The notes: a model not told the origin generated them from the letters alone. A stretch of DNA of 64,000 nucleotides from an uncultured Eggerthellaceae bacterium (GCA_903789375.1 CAIFEB010000001.1:1-64000); one strand, 5' to 3'. Positions 7,579 through 15,531 are shown, counted from the first letter of the stretch. Made by a program: numbers and translations.

Positions 7579-7678
7579 ATGCTGATTCTTCTCGCGCCCT
7601 GCTTACGCCGGAGAGCATTCGTGCCTGATGCAAGCGATAAAATTTAACCACCATCGCAACGTACTACAGGAGACAGCA

Positions 7679-7942
7679 ATGGATGATCTTTCGATTGAGG
7701 TTGGCCTCACATGCCCAACTTGCGGCTGCACGGAATTCGAATCTGAGCAGCCCGGAGAAGACGAAGATTGCACCGATGACCGGCTATTCACCTGTGCGCA
7801 CTGCGGCAGGGCCTTCTCTCGCAAGGAGCTCATAGGGGCGAATGCCGAGTCTATCGATGCTGCCATTGACGATATGCAGGGCGAAATCATCGAAGTGGCC
7901 GCGAAAGAGCTGAAGAGGGCATTCAAAGGGTGGAAGATCTGA
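7679..7942 (+). CDS. Small zinc-ribbon protein
   Basis: 87 residues from ATG 7679 behind CAGGAGACAGCA; an upstream in-frame start lacks a ribosome binding site. Two Cys pairs (CPTCG near 11-15 and CAHCG near 39-43) form a zinc ribbon separated by an acidic loop (GEDEDCTDD). The C-terminal half is a predicted amphipathic helix (IIEVAAKELKRAFKGW). The stop overlaps the next start (TGATG), so the two genes form a unit. Base composition is lower in GC than the core genes, in keeping with island DNA. I do not know a characterised homologue. Confidence 0.65.
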   Translation: MDDLSIEVGLTCPTCGCTEFESEQPGEDEDCTDDRLFTCAHCGRAFSRKELIGANAESIDAAIDDMQGEIIEVAAKELKRAFKGWKI

Positions 7943-8430
7943 TGAGCGCCGCGCTTTCACTTGTCGCCACATGGGCGCCTATCGTTATCTCTGCTACGAG
8001 CCTTATCCTTACTGGCTTTTTCTCCATCAGAAGCTACCGCCTCGATAAAAGCGATAAAGAGCAAAGTGCAGAACTTCGCCGAATTAAGAAGCAACTAAGC
8101 GAGTTGCAGCTGCAAGAAGCTCAGGAGGATGCAGCTGCAAAAACATCCTCAAAAGTCGAAGCACACCATGTATTGGTCGGGCTCAAGAAGCATCGCATTC
8201 GCATCGCAAACGTCGGAGGCACGGTTGTGACGGACGTGACTACCACGTGCGACGACGGCCCCTATTTCTATAGTCGGGACAAGGAACCATTCGAGCGTCT
8301 GGAACCCGGGGAAAGCTTCGACCAGGCCGTATTCTTCGCTGATGGATCGCCTTCTAAATTCACAATCACCACTCACTGGCGTGACGCCGACGGCAAGGAA
8401 CGTAGCCGAGACAACATCATCACATGGTAG
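7942..8430 (+). CDS. Membrane-anchored protein with coiled coil and C-terminal beta domain
   Basis: 162 residues starting in the TGATG overlap. One membrane helix at the N-terminus (WAPIVISATSLILTGFFSI, about 10-28) is followed by a charged coiled coil (about 34-70, KEQSAELRRIKKQLSELQLQ) and a beta-rich C-terminal domain (HRIRIANVGGTVVTDVTT, FERLEPGESFDQAVFF) that looks like an immunoglobulin-type fold. Translational coupling with the zinc-ribbon gene argues for a joint role. Its island setting next to AbiE suggests defence or element maintenance, but that is inference. Confidence 0.6.
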   Translation: MSAALSLVATWAPIVISATSLILTGFFSIRSYRLDKSDKEQSAELRRIKKQLSELQLQEAQEDAAAKTSSKVEAHHVLVGLKKHRIRIANVGGTVVTDVTTTCDDGPYFYSRDKEPFERLEPGESFDQAVFFADGSPSKFTITTHWRDADGKERSRDNIITW

Positions 8431-8747
8431 ATGACCGCAGCCGACAGGCAGGACGCCGGCAAGTCGTAACCTAGCGCGGCTTAGCGTTTCGCGTGGCTTA
8501 GCGCACGCGCCTCCCAACAGGCATCTCCCTGTTTGCCTCAACAACAGGACGAGATTCTTTGGACTTCGTTGCGACTCAAGCGCACAGATGCAAGGCAAGA
8601 GGATGGAAGGCCATCCCGCGAAAGACGACATCCTCCAGACGTCACGCGAATCTACGGGAATATCGGATGGCGGTTCCGAAAGCTGCGAGAATGCCGAGAT
8701 CTGGCCGGCATCTAAGCTCGCCGCTAAGATCAAAAGACGCGAAAAGA

Positions 8748-8785
8748 GCACGCGCCGGAAAACTCCGGCGCGTGCTTGTCTTTAC
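8748..8785. terminator. Bidirectional terminator
   Basis: A perfect 11-bp stem GCACGCGCCGG/CCGGCGCGTGC (8748-8758 with 8765-8775), T-rich on both sides (TTGTCTTT rightward, TCTTTT leftward). It serves the rightward pair ending at 8430 and the leftward abiE genes ending at 8910. The rest of 8431-8909 shows no gene. Confidence 0.8.
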
Positions 8786-8909
8786 CCCAATAAAAAACTA
8801 GAGCGAGGCCCGGTGGGTCCCGCCCTTACAAAACCCGAGAGTTTTCCATGCACACCGTTCTACCCGACCGCAAGCGCGCCGTCAAGCCGACCATCCGGGC
8901 ACACGGCGC

Positions 8910-9797
8910 CTACTCCCACTCGCGCGCTTCCGGATTCCAGTGCCTGCCGTCCGCCTCTCCCCTGAACGCGGGGTCGAAGAGCCTGCCGGCGAGCTCGGAT
9001 GCGGCTTCCATGCTCCTCAGGGCCTCCGGAAGGCCCGTCCTCTGGCAGAGCTTCGCGAACTGGCGCGCCTGGGGGGCGCCCCAGGCGCGCGGCAATCCGA
9101 AGGAGTCGCCCAGATAGATACGCCGCGCGGAGGCTTCGCGGCGCAGTCTGGACTGGAGCCTCGTTCCGTCCACCGCGGCCGTGGTGGCGTAGACGGCGAT
9201 GTCCACGAGGTCCTTTACCCTGGAGGACGCCCTTTCGCCGTGCTGCTCGACGATGCCGCAGAGCTTGTCTGCGAGGGCGGCCTCGACGGGGTAGACGAGG
9301 TAGTCGCAGGTCTCGAGCCCGTCTACCTCTATCCTGTCCGCAGGGGAGATGCGCTCGGCGCCTTCGAGCGGCACCTCGTCGACGACGAGGTCGACGGAGA
9401 CGGGCTGCAGGCGCTTTACGCCGAGCATGGGGACGAACCCGACAGACAGCCCGCTTCTGTACTCGTCCTCGGCTTTTATCGGGCGTGACCCCGCGAACTC
9501 GAACGTCACGAAGTCGCCCAGGTCGGTCCCGGCGAGCCGGACGAGCTCCTCGAGCGCTCCCTCCAGGCTCTCTTCCGTGGAGAGCAGGTCGATGTCGCGC
9601 GTCGCGCGGGCGTCGGCGGTGCGGGCGAGCATCGCGCGACCGCCCTTGAGCACGAACGAGTCGTTGTCGTCGGCGAACACGCGACACAGTAGCCGGTGGA
9701 AGTAGAATGCCGTCACGGCGCGCCCTGTGTCCATCGGCGACGCTGCCGCGGCGGACTTGACCGCCATCTCGAGAGCGGCCGCGCTCTTGTACCTCAT
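8910..9797 (-). CDS. abiEii: AbiEii-type nucleotidyltransferase toxin
   Basis: 295 residues. The nucleotidyltransferase signature is plain: LKGGRAML (about 49-56), then TRDIDLLS (about 66-73) carrying the metal-binding Asp pair, and a third acidic strand (VSVDLVVDE). AbiEii/MenT-type toxins of type IV systems transfer nucleotides to RNA targets and block growth during phage attack. Length and motif spacing fit the family. The start overlaps the end of the antitoxin gene by 4 bp, the standard antitoxin-first arrangement. All expected core residues appear present, so the toxin may be active. Confidence 0.85.
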   Translation of the reverse strand: MRYKSAAALEMAVKSAAAASPMDTGRAVTAFYFHRLLCRVFADDNDSFVLKGGRAMLARTADARATRDIDLLSTEESLEGALEELVRLAGTDLGDFVTFEFAGSRPIKAEDEYRSGLSVGFVPMLGVKRLQPVSVDLVVDEVPLEGAERISPADRIEVDGLETCDYLVYPVEAALADKLCGIVEQHGERASSRVKDLVDIAVYATTAAVDGTRLQSRLRREASARRIYLGDSFGLPRAWGAPQARQFAKLCQRTGLPEALRSMEAASELAGRLFDPAFRGEADGRHWNPEAREWE

Positions 9798-10450
9798 TCC
9801 CGCGTCCTCTTCCCGAGGAGCCCGGCATCATCCATCAGGCTCCAGAAAATCTCACATCCCTGCTTCTCGCCGTAACGGCCTTCGAGCAGTCCCCGAAGCT
9901 TCCCGTAGTCGAAATCCTGGTACTTCCTCGAGGCGTCTGCCAGGACATCCGCCACGAGCGAGAGGTCCTCGTCGTCCGCGACGAGGTCGAAGACGGTGCG
10001 CTCGGGGCGCGTAACGGGGAGCCCCGACTCGAACGTTACCTCGTCGCGGCCCACCGCGCGCCTGGCGAAGCTCGCCGACGGGTTCCTCGTGTTGATTCTC
10101 CTTGGGGCATAGATCCGGTAGGGCGAGAGCTGCAGGTCTCCGATCCCGAGGAGTGCGGAGGCGGTGGACCCTCCGACGGCGATGCCGTCCCAATCGGAAA
10201 CCCGCATCCTCTCGTAGGAGAACGTCGCCGAGGCGGTGAGCTTCCATATCGCCGCCAGTTCGTCCATGAAGGAAGAGCCGGACCCCACCATGCGGTAGGC
10301 ACCTCGCACGACGCGCACGAGGCGACCGGACTCGACCGCGTCGTGCAGGGCGTCGCGCGGGATGCCCATGCGGGCCGCCTGGGCGGTGGTGAAGACGCCC
10401 TCAGACTCGGAGAGCTCTGCGATCTTATCTATGTGGTTCGAATGCTTCAT
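9794..10450 (-). CDS. abiEi: AbiEi-type antitoxin and autorepressor
   Basis: 218 residues from ATG 10450. The N-terminal winged helix-turn-helix (GVFTTAQAARMGIPRDALHD, then GRLVRVVRGAYRM) binds DNA; the C-terminal domain (LPVTRPERTVFDLV) is typical of AbiEi antitoxins, which repress the operon and counteract AbiEii without direct tight binding. A longer start at 10552 exists, but its extra 34 residues would be encoded through the palindromic operator, so ATG 10450 is preferred. With that start there is no room for a ribosome binding site because the palindrome ends at 10451; the mRNA may be nearly leaderless. Confidence 0.85.
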   Translation of the reverse strand: MKHSNHIDKIAELSESEGVFTTAQAARMGIPRDALHDAVESGRLVRVVRGAYRMVGSGSSFMDELAAIWKLTASATFSYERMRVSDWDGIAVGGSTASALLGIGDLQLSPYRIYAPRRINTRNPSASFARRAVGRDEVTFESGLPVTRPERTVFDLVADDEDLSLVADVLADASRKYQDFDYGKLRGLLEGRYGEKQGCEIFWSLMDDAGLLGKRTRE

Positions 10451-10485
10451 GTTGCAATTGTAGGCTATTACCCTACAATTGCAAC
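10451..10485. promoter_or_regulatory. AbiE operator: perfect 14-bp inverted repeat
   Basis: GTTGCAATTGTAGG (10451-10464) and CCTACAATTGCAAC (10472-10485) are perfect reverse complements with 7 bp between. The site touches the abiEi start codon. AbiEi proteins are known to autoregulate by binding inverted repeats in their own promoter, so this is very probably the operator. GATAAT on the minus strand (about 10489-10494) is a possible -10 element. Confidence 0.8.
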
Positions 10486-10578
10486 ACATTATCCCAAACC
10501 CGAGTACTACTGATGCTGCGAAAGCATACGGAACGGCATTCGATGCCAGCAACTGCCAGCCAATGCCAAATGAGTTTT

Positions 10579-10690
10579 ATTCCCACTCAATAAGGAATCC
10601 GTTTACCTGGGTTTACTGGCGTTTACCTCAGTAGGTCTTGCCTTCGCACGTGTGGCTGGCTTTCAAAAATGTGGGACCAAATGGGAACCA
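10579..10690. other. Attachment-site relic: guaA-type core plus arm sites
   Basis: ATTCCCACTCAA (10579-10590) is identical to the guaA 3' end. Ninety bases after the start of its TCCCACTC core (10581) comes a pair of arm-like repeats, TGGGACCA (10672-10679) and TGGGAACCA (10682-10690). The same geometry recurs at 14290-14401. It marks an old island boundary between abiE and the nitroreductase cluster. Confidence 0.6.
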
Positions 10691-10720
10691 GCTAGCGGGA
10701 TTAATGCTCCGAACATAGAA

Positions 10721-11374
10721 TTACTCCCATTCGAAGTTTTCCCTGCCAGCGCCCAGCTCGAAGTGATACTTCACGAGCCCGGTGTCGACGCCGGTGAAGA
10801 TGCCGTTGTCGCACTCGATTGCGACCTTGCTGCCGCTGCCGCTGATGGAAAACGCCTGCTTGTTGAGGGCGGTCGGCGCGAGGAGGGCGGCCCCGACACC
10901 GTCCCTGAACCATCGCGGTGCCTCGCCATCATAGGAGGCGACTTCCTCCGGAGCCTTGGATTTGTGGGGCTTGCCCTGGGTCTCGCCGTATCCGACGGCG
11001 ATGATACCGACGGGCTTGGCGTCGCCGGACTTCTCCTGCGCGCCCTTGCGGTTGTAGGTCCCGCCGACCCACCAGGTGTTCAGCCCCAGCATCTGCGCGT
11101 AGAGCATCAGGTCCGCGCCGCAGTAGCCACACAGCTCGTCGGCGCCCTCGGGCCCCGCCATTATGAAGAAGTTTCTCACTCCCTTGGCCAAGACGAGTTT
11201 TACGACGCCCGGAACGGCGCTGGCGTCGTTCGTCATCAGCCTTATGGAGAGCCCATGACGCTCGTTGTGGGTAGCCAGCCGCTCTTCAAGCTTTTTCACC
11301 ATTTCAGCCGGAATAGGCTCATCCGTGTACTTGCGCACCATGTGGCGCTCTCTCATCGCTTGCATCATATCCAT
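10721..11374 (-). CDS. Nitroreductase-family flavoprotein
   Basis: 217 residues, an FMN-dependent oxidoreductase of the nitroreductase superfamily. It shows the N-terminal RHMVRKYTDEPIP motif and the Gly-rich segment YAQMLGLNTWWVGG before LLAPTALNKQAFSI, all typical. The substrate may be a nitroaromatic, quinone or flavin; it cannot be deduced. A strong ribosome binding site (AAGGAGG) precedes ATG 11374. It lies 42 bp after the alpha/beta hydrolase gene on the same strand, with a TetR-type regulator divergent beyond that. The C-terminus ends NFEWE, close to the guaA attachment motif, possibly by chance. Confidence 0.8.
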   Translation of the reverse strand: MDMMQAMRERHMVRKYTDEPIPAEMVKKLEERLATHNERHGLSIRLMTNDASAVPGVVKLVLAKGVRNFFIMAGPEGADELCGYCGADLMLYAQMLGLNTWWVGGTYNRKGAQEKSGDAKPVGIIAVGYGETQGKPHKSKAPEEVASYDGEAPRWFRDGVGAALLAPTALNKQAFSISGSGSKVAIECDNGIFTGVDTGLVKYHFELGAGRENFEWE

Positions 11375-11416
11375 GGCGAACCTCCTTGGTGAATCGATCG
11401 TTCCGACCGTCGAGGG

Positions 11417-12676
11417 CTACACGTGCTCGTCGAGCCAGTCAAGGATGAACGCCGACGCAGTGGCGTAGCCGCCCATTTGGGCATGGCACTGGGCGGTGCT
11501 GTCCTCATCGAACAGGTGATAGGTCTTGGGGCATTCGAGGGAATCGTAGAGCAACTGGGCCTTGCCGGGGTTCACCTCGGACGTGCCGTCGAGCACCAGC
11601 ATGTCGCACCCGATCTGCCCGACGATGTCGGTGATGTCGTATTTGGCCAATTCCGCAGACACCTCAGCCTCGGGCACGCCCTGCTTCCAAGCGTAGTCCT
11701 TGAGCATGGTATTCATGAACGGCGGGCGCTCCGTCTCCTCCATCGAGGCGATCATGGCCATGACCATCGAGAAGGGCTTGCTCCACTCCAACGTCCCGGG
11801 TGAGACCACGGCGGCCTTCACGCGCTTCTCGAAACACAGGGCGCGGGGCACGAGGAACCCGCCGAAGCTGACGCCGGCACACGCGATGCGCTCGGGGTCG
11901 ACCCCCTCGATGGCCTCCAGCGCGTAATCGATGACGGGGCCCAGGACGTTCTCCCAATCCGGGCGGAACGGGAGCCCCTGGACGCGCAGCGCGGCACCCT
12001 GTCCAGGGCCGTCGTAAGTCAGCACGTGGTAACCTCGCCTGATCGCGCCGTCGTAGATCCAGCGCGTGTCCTCGGCAAACGTGTCGCGTCCCGGCGTGCA
12101 GATGAGCAGTGGGGCGTTCCCTCGCGCAAACGGCGAGCGGTACACGTGCGCGGGCAGCGTCGTGCCCTCGTAGGGAATTTCGACGCGCTCTCCCGGGTAG
12201 TCCCCCAGCGCAAGGTACTTCTCGTAGCATTCCGAGCTCGCCGTGATGTGGGAGACCATGCGAGGGTCGTCGATGCCGTCGAAGTCCATTAGGCTCATGC
12301 GCCAGTACGTCGCGGCGCGCAGGTACGCCGAGGCTGCCGAGACGTTGTGGCCGGCGCCCTCCGCCTGCTCCGCTGTCCTCTGAACGCGCTTTGCCATCGC
12401 GCTCCAGGCGTCGATCCATCCCTCGCGGCTGCTCGGGTCCACATGGCACATCGTCTCGAAGACCTCGCCCGCGTCGGACATGCCGTAGCTGGCGAGCCCC
12501 AGTGCGTGCTTCACCAGCGCGTCGGTCATGACGGTCCCGCCGAACCTGACATGCGACCAGTGCTCGGTGTAGACGATCTTCTCGCCGTCGAAGTTCGGGC
12601 CGACTGGCCCGCCTGGCTTCATGCCGCCGGGCATGGGACGCATCGTCTGCTTGTCTTTCATGGCCGTATCGCTCAT
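11417..12676 (-). CDS. Alpha/beta hydrolase (FrsA / dihydropseudooxynicotine-hydrolase-like)
   Basis: 419 residues from ATG 12676 (GAGAGGAAGACGGAA upstream). An N-terminal helical region (about 150 residues) precedes an alpha/beta hydrolase fold with nucleophile elbow GVSFGG, acid loop LVLDGTSEVNPG and late His in TAQCHAQMGG. The long helical lid-plus-core layout resembles 2,6-dihydropseudooxynicotine hydrolase and FrsA-like esterases, which cleave C-C or ester bonds in xenobiotics. Real substrate unknown. Operon with the nitroreductase downstream and a divergent TetR gene suggests an inducible detoxification or catabolic unit carried as island cargo. Confidence 0.75.
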   Translation of the reverse strand: MSDTAMKDKQTMRPMPGGMKPGGPVGPNFDGEKIVYTEHWSHVRFGGTVMTDALVKHALGLASYGMSDAGEVFETMCHVDPSSREGWIDAWSAMAKRVQRTAEQAEGAGHNVSAASAYLRAATYWRMSLMDFDGIDDPRMVSHITASSECYEKYLALGDYPGERVEIPYEGTTLPAHVYRSPFARGNAPLLICTPGRDTFAEDTRWIYDGAIRRGYHVLTYDGPGQGAALRVQGLPFRPDWENVLGPVIDYALEAIEGVDPERIACAGVSFGGFLVPRALCFEKRVKAAVVSPGTLEWSKPFSMVMAMIASMEETERPPFMNTMLKDYAWKQGVPEAEVSAELAKYDITDIVGQIGCDMLVLDGTSEVNPGKAQLLYDSLECPKTYHLFDEDSTAQCHAQMGGYATASAFILDWLDEHV

Positions 12677-12844
12677 TTCCGTCTTCCTCTCGCCTCTGAC
12701 AGGGAAGTTGCATCGGGTTCCCTCGTCCAATCGCTGGCCTGATTATGTGCCTCATTAATTTTTGACACCATCGACGGTTATGCGTCTATCGTCTATTAAA
12801 ATACGATTAATTCGAAATCGACCAGCACGAAACAAGGTGTGCAA
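12677..12844. promoter_or_regulatory. Divergent control region of the hydrolase and TetR genes
   Basis: A 168-bp AT-richer gap. TTGACA at 12762-12767 on the plus strand is a possible -35 for the TetR gene. GTCTAT is repeated at 12783-12788 and 12791-12796, a candidate operator. No clean -10 at the best spacing is visible. Confidence 0.4.
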
Positions 12845-13387
12845 ATGAAGGAAGCCAAGAAGGACTTGCGTTGGGTCCGGAGCGAGAGGAATCTGTTCCG
12901 GGCATTCGAAGAGGCGCTTGCCAGCAAGCCGGTGGGAAAGATATCGGTAACGGCTCTTGCCCGCGAGGCGGACATGAACAAGTCGACGTTCTACCTCCAT
13001 TACCAGGACATCTTCGACCTCGCCAGGGCGTTTGCCGAGCATGTCGCGGACGATGTGGTGGCCGAGCTGGGTGATTGCACCGAACTCCTCGGCAAACCGA
13101 ACGCCTTTATAAGCAGGTTCATCGCCGTCGTCGGCAAGCCCGGCCGACGAGCGCTGGCCGGTCGCCTCGCCAGCAACCAACTCGTCATGCCGTTCATCGA
13201 CCGGCTCGTCGACCGCATATGCAACGAGCTCGCAGCAGGACAGCCCGAGGCGCTAAGACTCGATACGCGAATCAAGGTCACCTTCGTGCTCGTCGGCCTT
13301 ATGGGCACGCTTCAGCGCCATCTTGGCGAGGACGGCGAGGCGGTGTCGCTTGTCCTGGAGGACTTGGTAAGCGAACTGCGCTTCTGA
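12845..13387 (+). CDS. TetR/AcrR-family regulator
   Basis: 180 residues from ATG 12845 (AAGGTG upstream; a GTG two codons earlier is also possible). The helix-turn-helix region reads ALASKPVGKISVTALAREAD then MNKSTFYLHYQDIFDLARAF, the same FYxHYxD subtype as the regulator at 3.9 kb. The C-terminal domain is the usual variable helical bundle. It is divergent from the hydrolase-nitroreductase unit and probably represses it until its inducer is present. The 253 bp after it (13388-13640) show no gene. Confidence 0.85.
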   Translation: MKEAKKDLRWVRSERNLFRAFEEALASKPVGKISVTALAREADMNKSTFYLHYQDIFDLARAFAEHVADDVVAELGDCTELLGKPNAFISRFIAVVGKPGRRALAGRLASNQLVMPFIDRLVDRICNELAAGQPEALRLDTRIKVTFVLVGLMGTLQRHLGEDGEAVSLVLEDLVSELRF

Positions 13388-13640
13388 CATCAATGACGCA
13401 TGGATTGATGAAGTCCTGGTGAGAGGAAAACGCTTAAGGGATTCCATTGAGCGACCAGCCAAACAAAGGCGAAGATCCTGGATATCCAGGGACTTCGAAT
13501 TGCGTAGCTAGTTGATGATGTCAAAAAGCGGTGAATCTGTTTCCTGTCGCCATCATCCTGCATGGGTTCGACATTTTCGGGTTCTTGGATTGGCCTCTGC
13601 CATAGCGGCCTTCATGCGCGTGAGGGCCGCGGGCGGCATC

Positions 13641-13877
13641 TTATTGCCAGACGCCCAGCAATTCCACGCAACATGCCCCGGTGACCCTCTTATCCCGGTA
13701 TGCGCCTTCAACGATGCTCTCAGCCTCGTACTTGTTGAGGGGTTCTACTTCAGAAATGATTTCCTGACCCGCAGGGTCGCAGGTCACAGTCAGGTCGACA
13801 TCAAAATCAGGGATGACGACGCTCCATCTTGTCGGATCTTTCTGGCTGCGTGGAAGGGCCTGCGCATGGGCGGCGAA
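13641..13877 (-). pseudogene. Fragment of an unidentified island gene
   Basis: A minus-strand frame open from about 13877 to TAA 13641-13643 without a start codon. It reads like real protein: ALPRSQKDPTRWSVVIPDFD, then EVEPLNKYEAESIVEGAY and a C-terminal ELLGVWQ. It probably belonged to an element that has since decayed. Family not recognised. Confidence 0.35.
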
Positions 13878-13938
13878 TCACCGGCGTGGCCTCCGAGAGG
13901 GGCGAAGCTCGCGCCCGTTGTCCGAGCGCCAAGCGAGA

Positions 13939-13967
13939 GGCTCCCCGGCTGCGCCCGCCGGGGAGCC
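13939..13967 (-). terminator. Strong GC hairpin after the excisionase remnant
   Basis: An 11-bp perfect stem GGCTCCCCGGC/GCCGGGGAGCC (13939-13949 with 13957-13967), just past the end of the leftward excisionase-like frame. There is no clear T run, so termination is plausible but not certain. Confidence 0.5.
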
Positions 13968-13975
13968 CCGTCCGG

Positions 13976-14098
13976 CTACGCGGTTTCCGACCGGACGAAC
14001 GAGTCGACGTCGCGCCGCGTGAAGCGGACGAGCCTGCCGATCCGCACGGCGGGCAGATCGCCGCTCCCGGCGAGCTTGTAGACCATGGACGAACGGGC
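13976..14098 (-). pseudogene. Excisionase-type HTH fragment
   Basis: The minus-strand frame contains ARSSMVYKLAGSGDLPAVRI and GRLVRFTRRDVDSFV, the C-terminal two-thirds of an excisionase-family (HTH_17) DNA-binding domain of about 65 residues. The N-terminal part that should precede it is replaced by unrelated sequence around 14100-14180, so the gene is broken. It is the likely xis of the older island whose edge lies just beyond. Confidence 0.55.
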
Positions 14099-14133
14099 AA
14101 AGAATAAAAGGCGCAGGTCAACAGGTATATAAG

Positions 14134-14164
14134 AACGGCTCCGAAAGCGATATTCGGAGCCGTT
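14134..14164. terminator. 11-bp perfect hairpin beside the attachment site
   Basis: AACGGCTCCGA (14134-14144) pairs perfectly with TCGGAGCCGTT (14154-14164). It lies between the broken excisionase and the attachment core at 14290. Direction and role are uncertain; it could insulate the island edge. Confidence 0.45.
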
Positions 14165-14289
14165 CGGTGCGTGATTATTCACCTGAAGTTGCTGGTGGCT
14201 TTTGGGTGTTTACGTACCAGATTGGACTTCATGAACCCTGTGGAGCATATTGAGAGCGTGCACAAAACCGCAGGTAAATCCCAAATTTA

Positions 14290-14401
14290 CTCCCACTCAG
14301 TGCAAGCTTTGGTTGATATAGTTGCTTTCAGTTATTTGGAATTCATCCACTTTACCCAGCTGGTTGCAGCTTCACGTGATTTGGGAACCAAATGGGAACC
14401 A
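14290..14401. other. Attachment site (outer edge of the hsd island): core plus arm repeats
   Basis: The core ACTCCCACTCAG (14290-14300) matches the guaA end over TCCCACTCA. Exactly 90 bp after the start of that core (14291), TTGGGAACCA begins, giving TGGGAACCA at 14382-14390 and again at 14393-14401, an 11-bp period. The spacing is identical to that of the site at 10579. The stop of the next gene lies 20 bp away. Confidence 0.65.
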
Positions 14402-14420
14402 CTCATTACGCTAGATGTCT

Positions 14421-15518
14421 TTAACGCTCTAAGGAATATTGCTCACTTAGTAGATTCGGCACATCGGGCAGAGCCGATATTGAATAATCATCGATTGCAG
14501 CATGGATGGCATTCGCCGCATCTCCTTTGAGGCTATGAAATAACATGATGTAGCATGAATTCATACGAGCAAGTTGCTTTAAAGAAGCATCTTCAAGAAC
14601 CGACTCGCTAAGATGCTTGCTAATTAGAACATCTTCTGAATACGTGAAAATAATCTTAACGATAGCTTCTAGCGCTTCATCGTCAGCAAGCAATCTCAAC
14701 TGCCTGGCAAAAGCCCTGTATCTCTTCGCGCGGCTGCTAGCAAACAGCAAAACTACTGTATTCCCCTTGGATGGGAGAACGCAGACGTCCAATGGCTCCA
14801 TTTTATATTTTGGGTTCCGGTTGTAGACGTTATTAATCACCGAGCCCTCGAAATCCGAGATGAGACAGACTCTCTGCTGAAAGGCAAACGGAACGACGTA
14901 TGGCAACACCTTGTAGTACAGAATGCTGTACACATTGGATGGCTTGGCCGATCCTCCTACACGCAACGCAGTTTGCAGCGCTTTCTCGTCCTCCGCAACG
15001 TCTATCGAACGGACATCCATCATCGCGTCGTACATTGCCGGAGATTTATCTCCGAGTACTTTTTGCGACCCAAGCTCCTGCTTCGCCTTGGATATCTCTC
15101 GGAGCAAGTTCTTCGCAGCGATTTGCCCCATCACCTGGGACGAAGGTTCCTGCAGCAACGTTTCCGGCGTTTCATACAACTTGAAAAACTCAGTGTCGCA
15201 CTTACGGCATATTCTTTTAAAAGTTAGTGCCTGGGCGATTCCAACTTCCGTGTCAAGTAAATTCCCGCCCACTAGCGCAGCGTTGGTCAGCAGCTTTCCC
15301 TCTACGGCAATCTCTCGCAAACAGTACTGAGGGATTGTGTGGGAGTTGCAGAACTTTGGATTCTCTTTTCCACAAATGCAGCAAGTATCTGGCTTTGCAC
15401 TTTTCTTTGCGGCTTTGTCGAGATCGGACCTGAACTTCCTGTATCGGATCAGCGTCTCTTCCGGCGCATGAATCGCATTGAAATCCTGTCTGAATGAGGC
15501 TTCATCTTGATCTTCCAT
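14421..15518 (-). CDS. Low-GC Cys/His-rich protein, HNH-nuclease-like zinc site
   Basis: 365 residues, visibly richer in A+T than everything around it. Residues about 46-105 hold CCICGKENPKFCNSHTIPQY and, about 35 residues later, CRKCDTEFF. This C-x2-C...SHxIP...C-x2-C pattern is like the zinc-bound HNH fold of some restriction and homing nucleases, though a full catalytic His-Asn-His triad is not proven. The remainder is helical with no known domain. It lies 13 bp downstream of the double-HTH regulator in one leftward operon. Function unknown; an element-defence or exclusion role is plausible. Confidence 0.6.
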   Translation of the reverse strand: MEDQDEASFRQDFNAIHAPEETLIRYRKFRSDLDKAAKKSAKPDTCCICGKENPKFCNSHTIPQYCLREIAVEGKLLTNAALVGGNLLDTEVGIAQALTFKRICRKCDTEFFKLYETPETLLQEPSSQVMGQIAAKNLLREISKAKQELGSQKVLGDKSPAMYDAMMDVRSIDVAEDEKALQTALRVGGSAKPSNVYSILYYKVLPYVVPFAFQQRVCLISDFEGSVINNVYNRNPKYKMEPLDVCVLPSKGNTVVLLFASSRAKRYRAFARQLRLLADDEALEAIVKIIFTYSEDVLISKHLSESVLEDASLKQLARMNSCYIMLFHSLKGDAANAIHAAIDDYSISALPDVPNLLSEQYSLER

Positions 15519-15531
15519 ATATCCTCACTGT

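Noticed and set aside
8910-8925. EWE-type ending of abiEii (TCCCACTCG) as a further attachment site
   Set aside because: Only 8 bases match and there is no arm repeat 90 bp away; an ending in Trp-Glu is plausible for the protein itself.
9794-10552. Longer abiEi reading frame starting at 10552
   Set aside because: The added 34 residues would be translated through the palindromic operator and have no ribosome binding site.
10721-10735. Nitroreductase 3' end (ACTCCCATTCG) as an attachment site
   Set aside because: The core is interrupted (CATTC instead of CACTC) and a better core lies at 10579.
13512-14081. 189-codon plus-strand frame
   Set aside because: Overlaps a better-looking minus-strand relic and the excisionase fragment; no ribosome binding site or domain.
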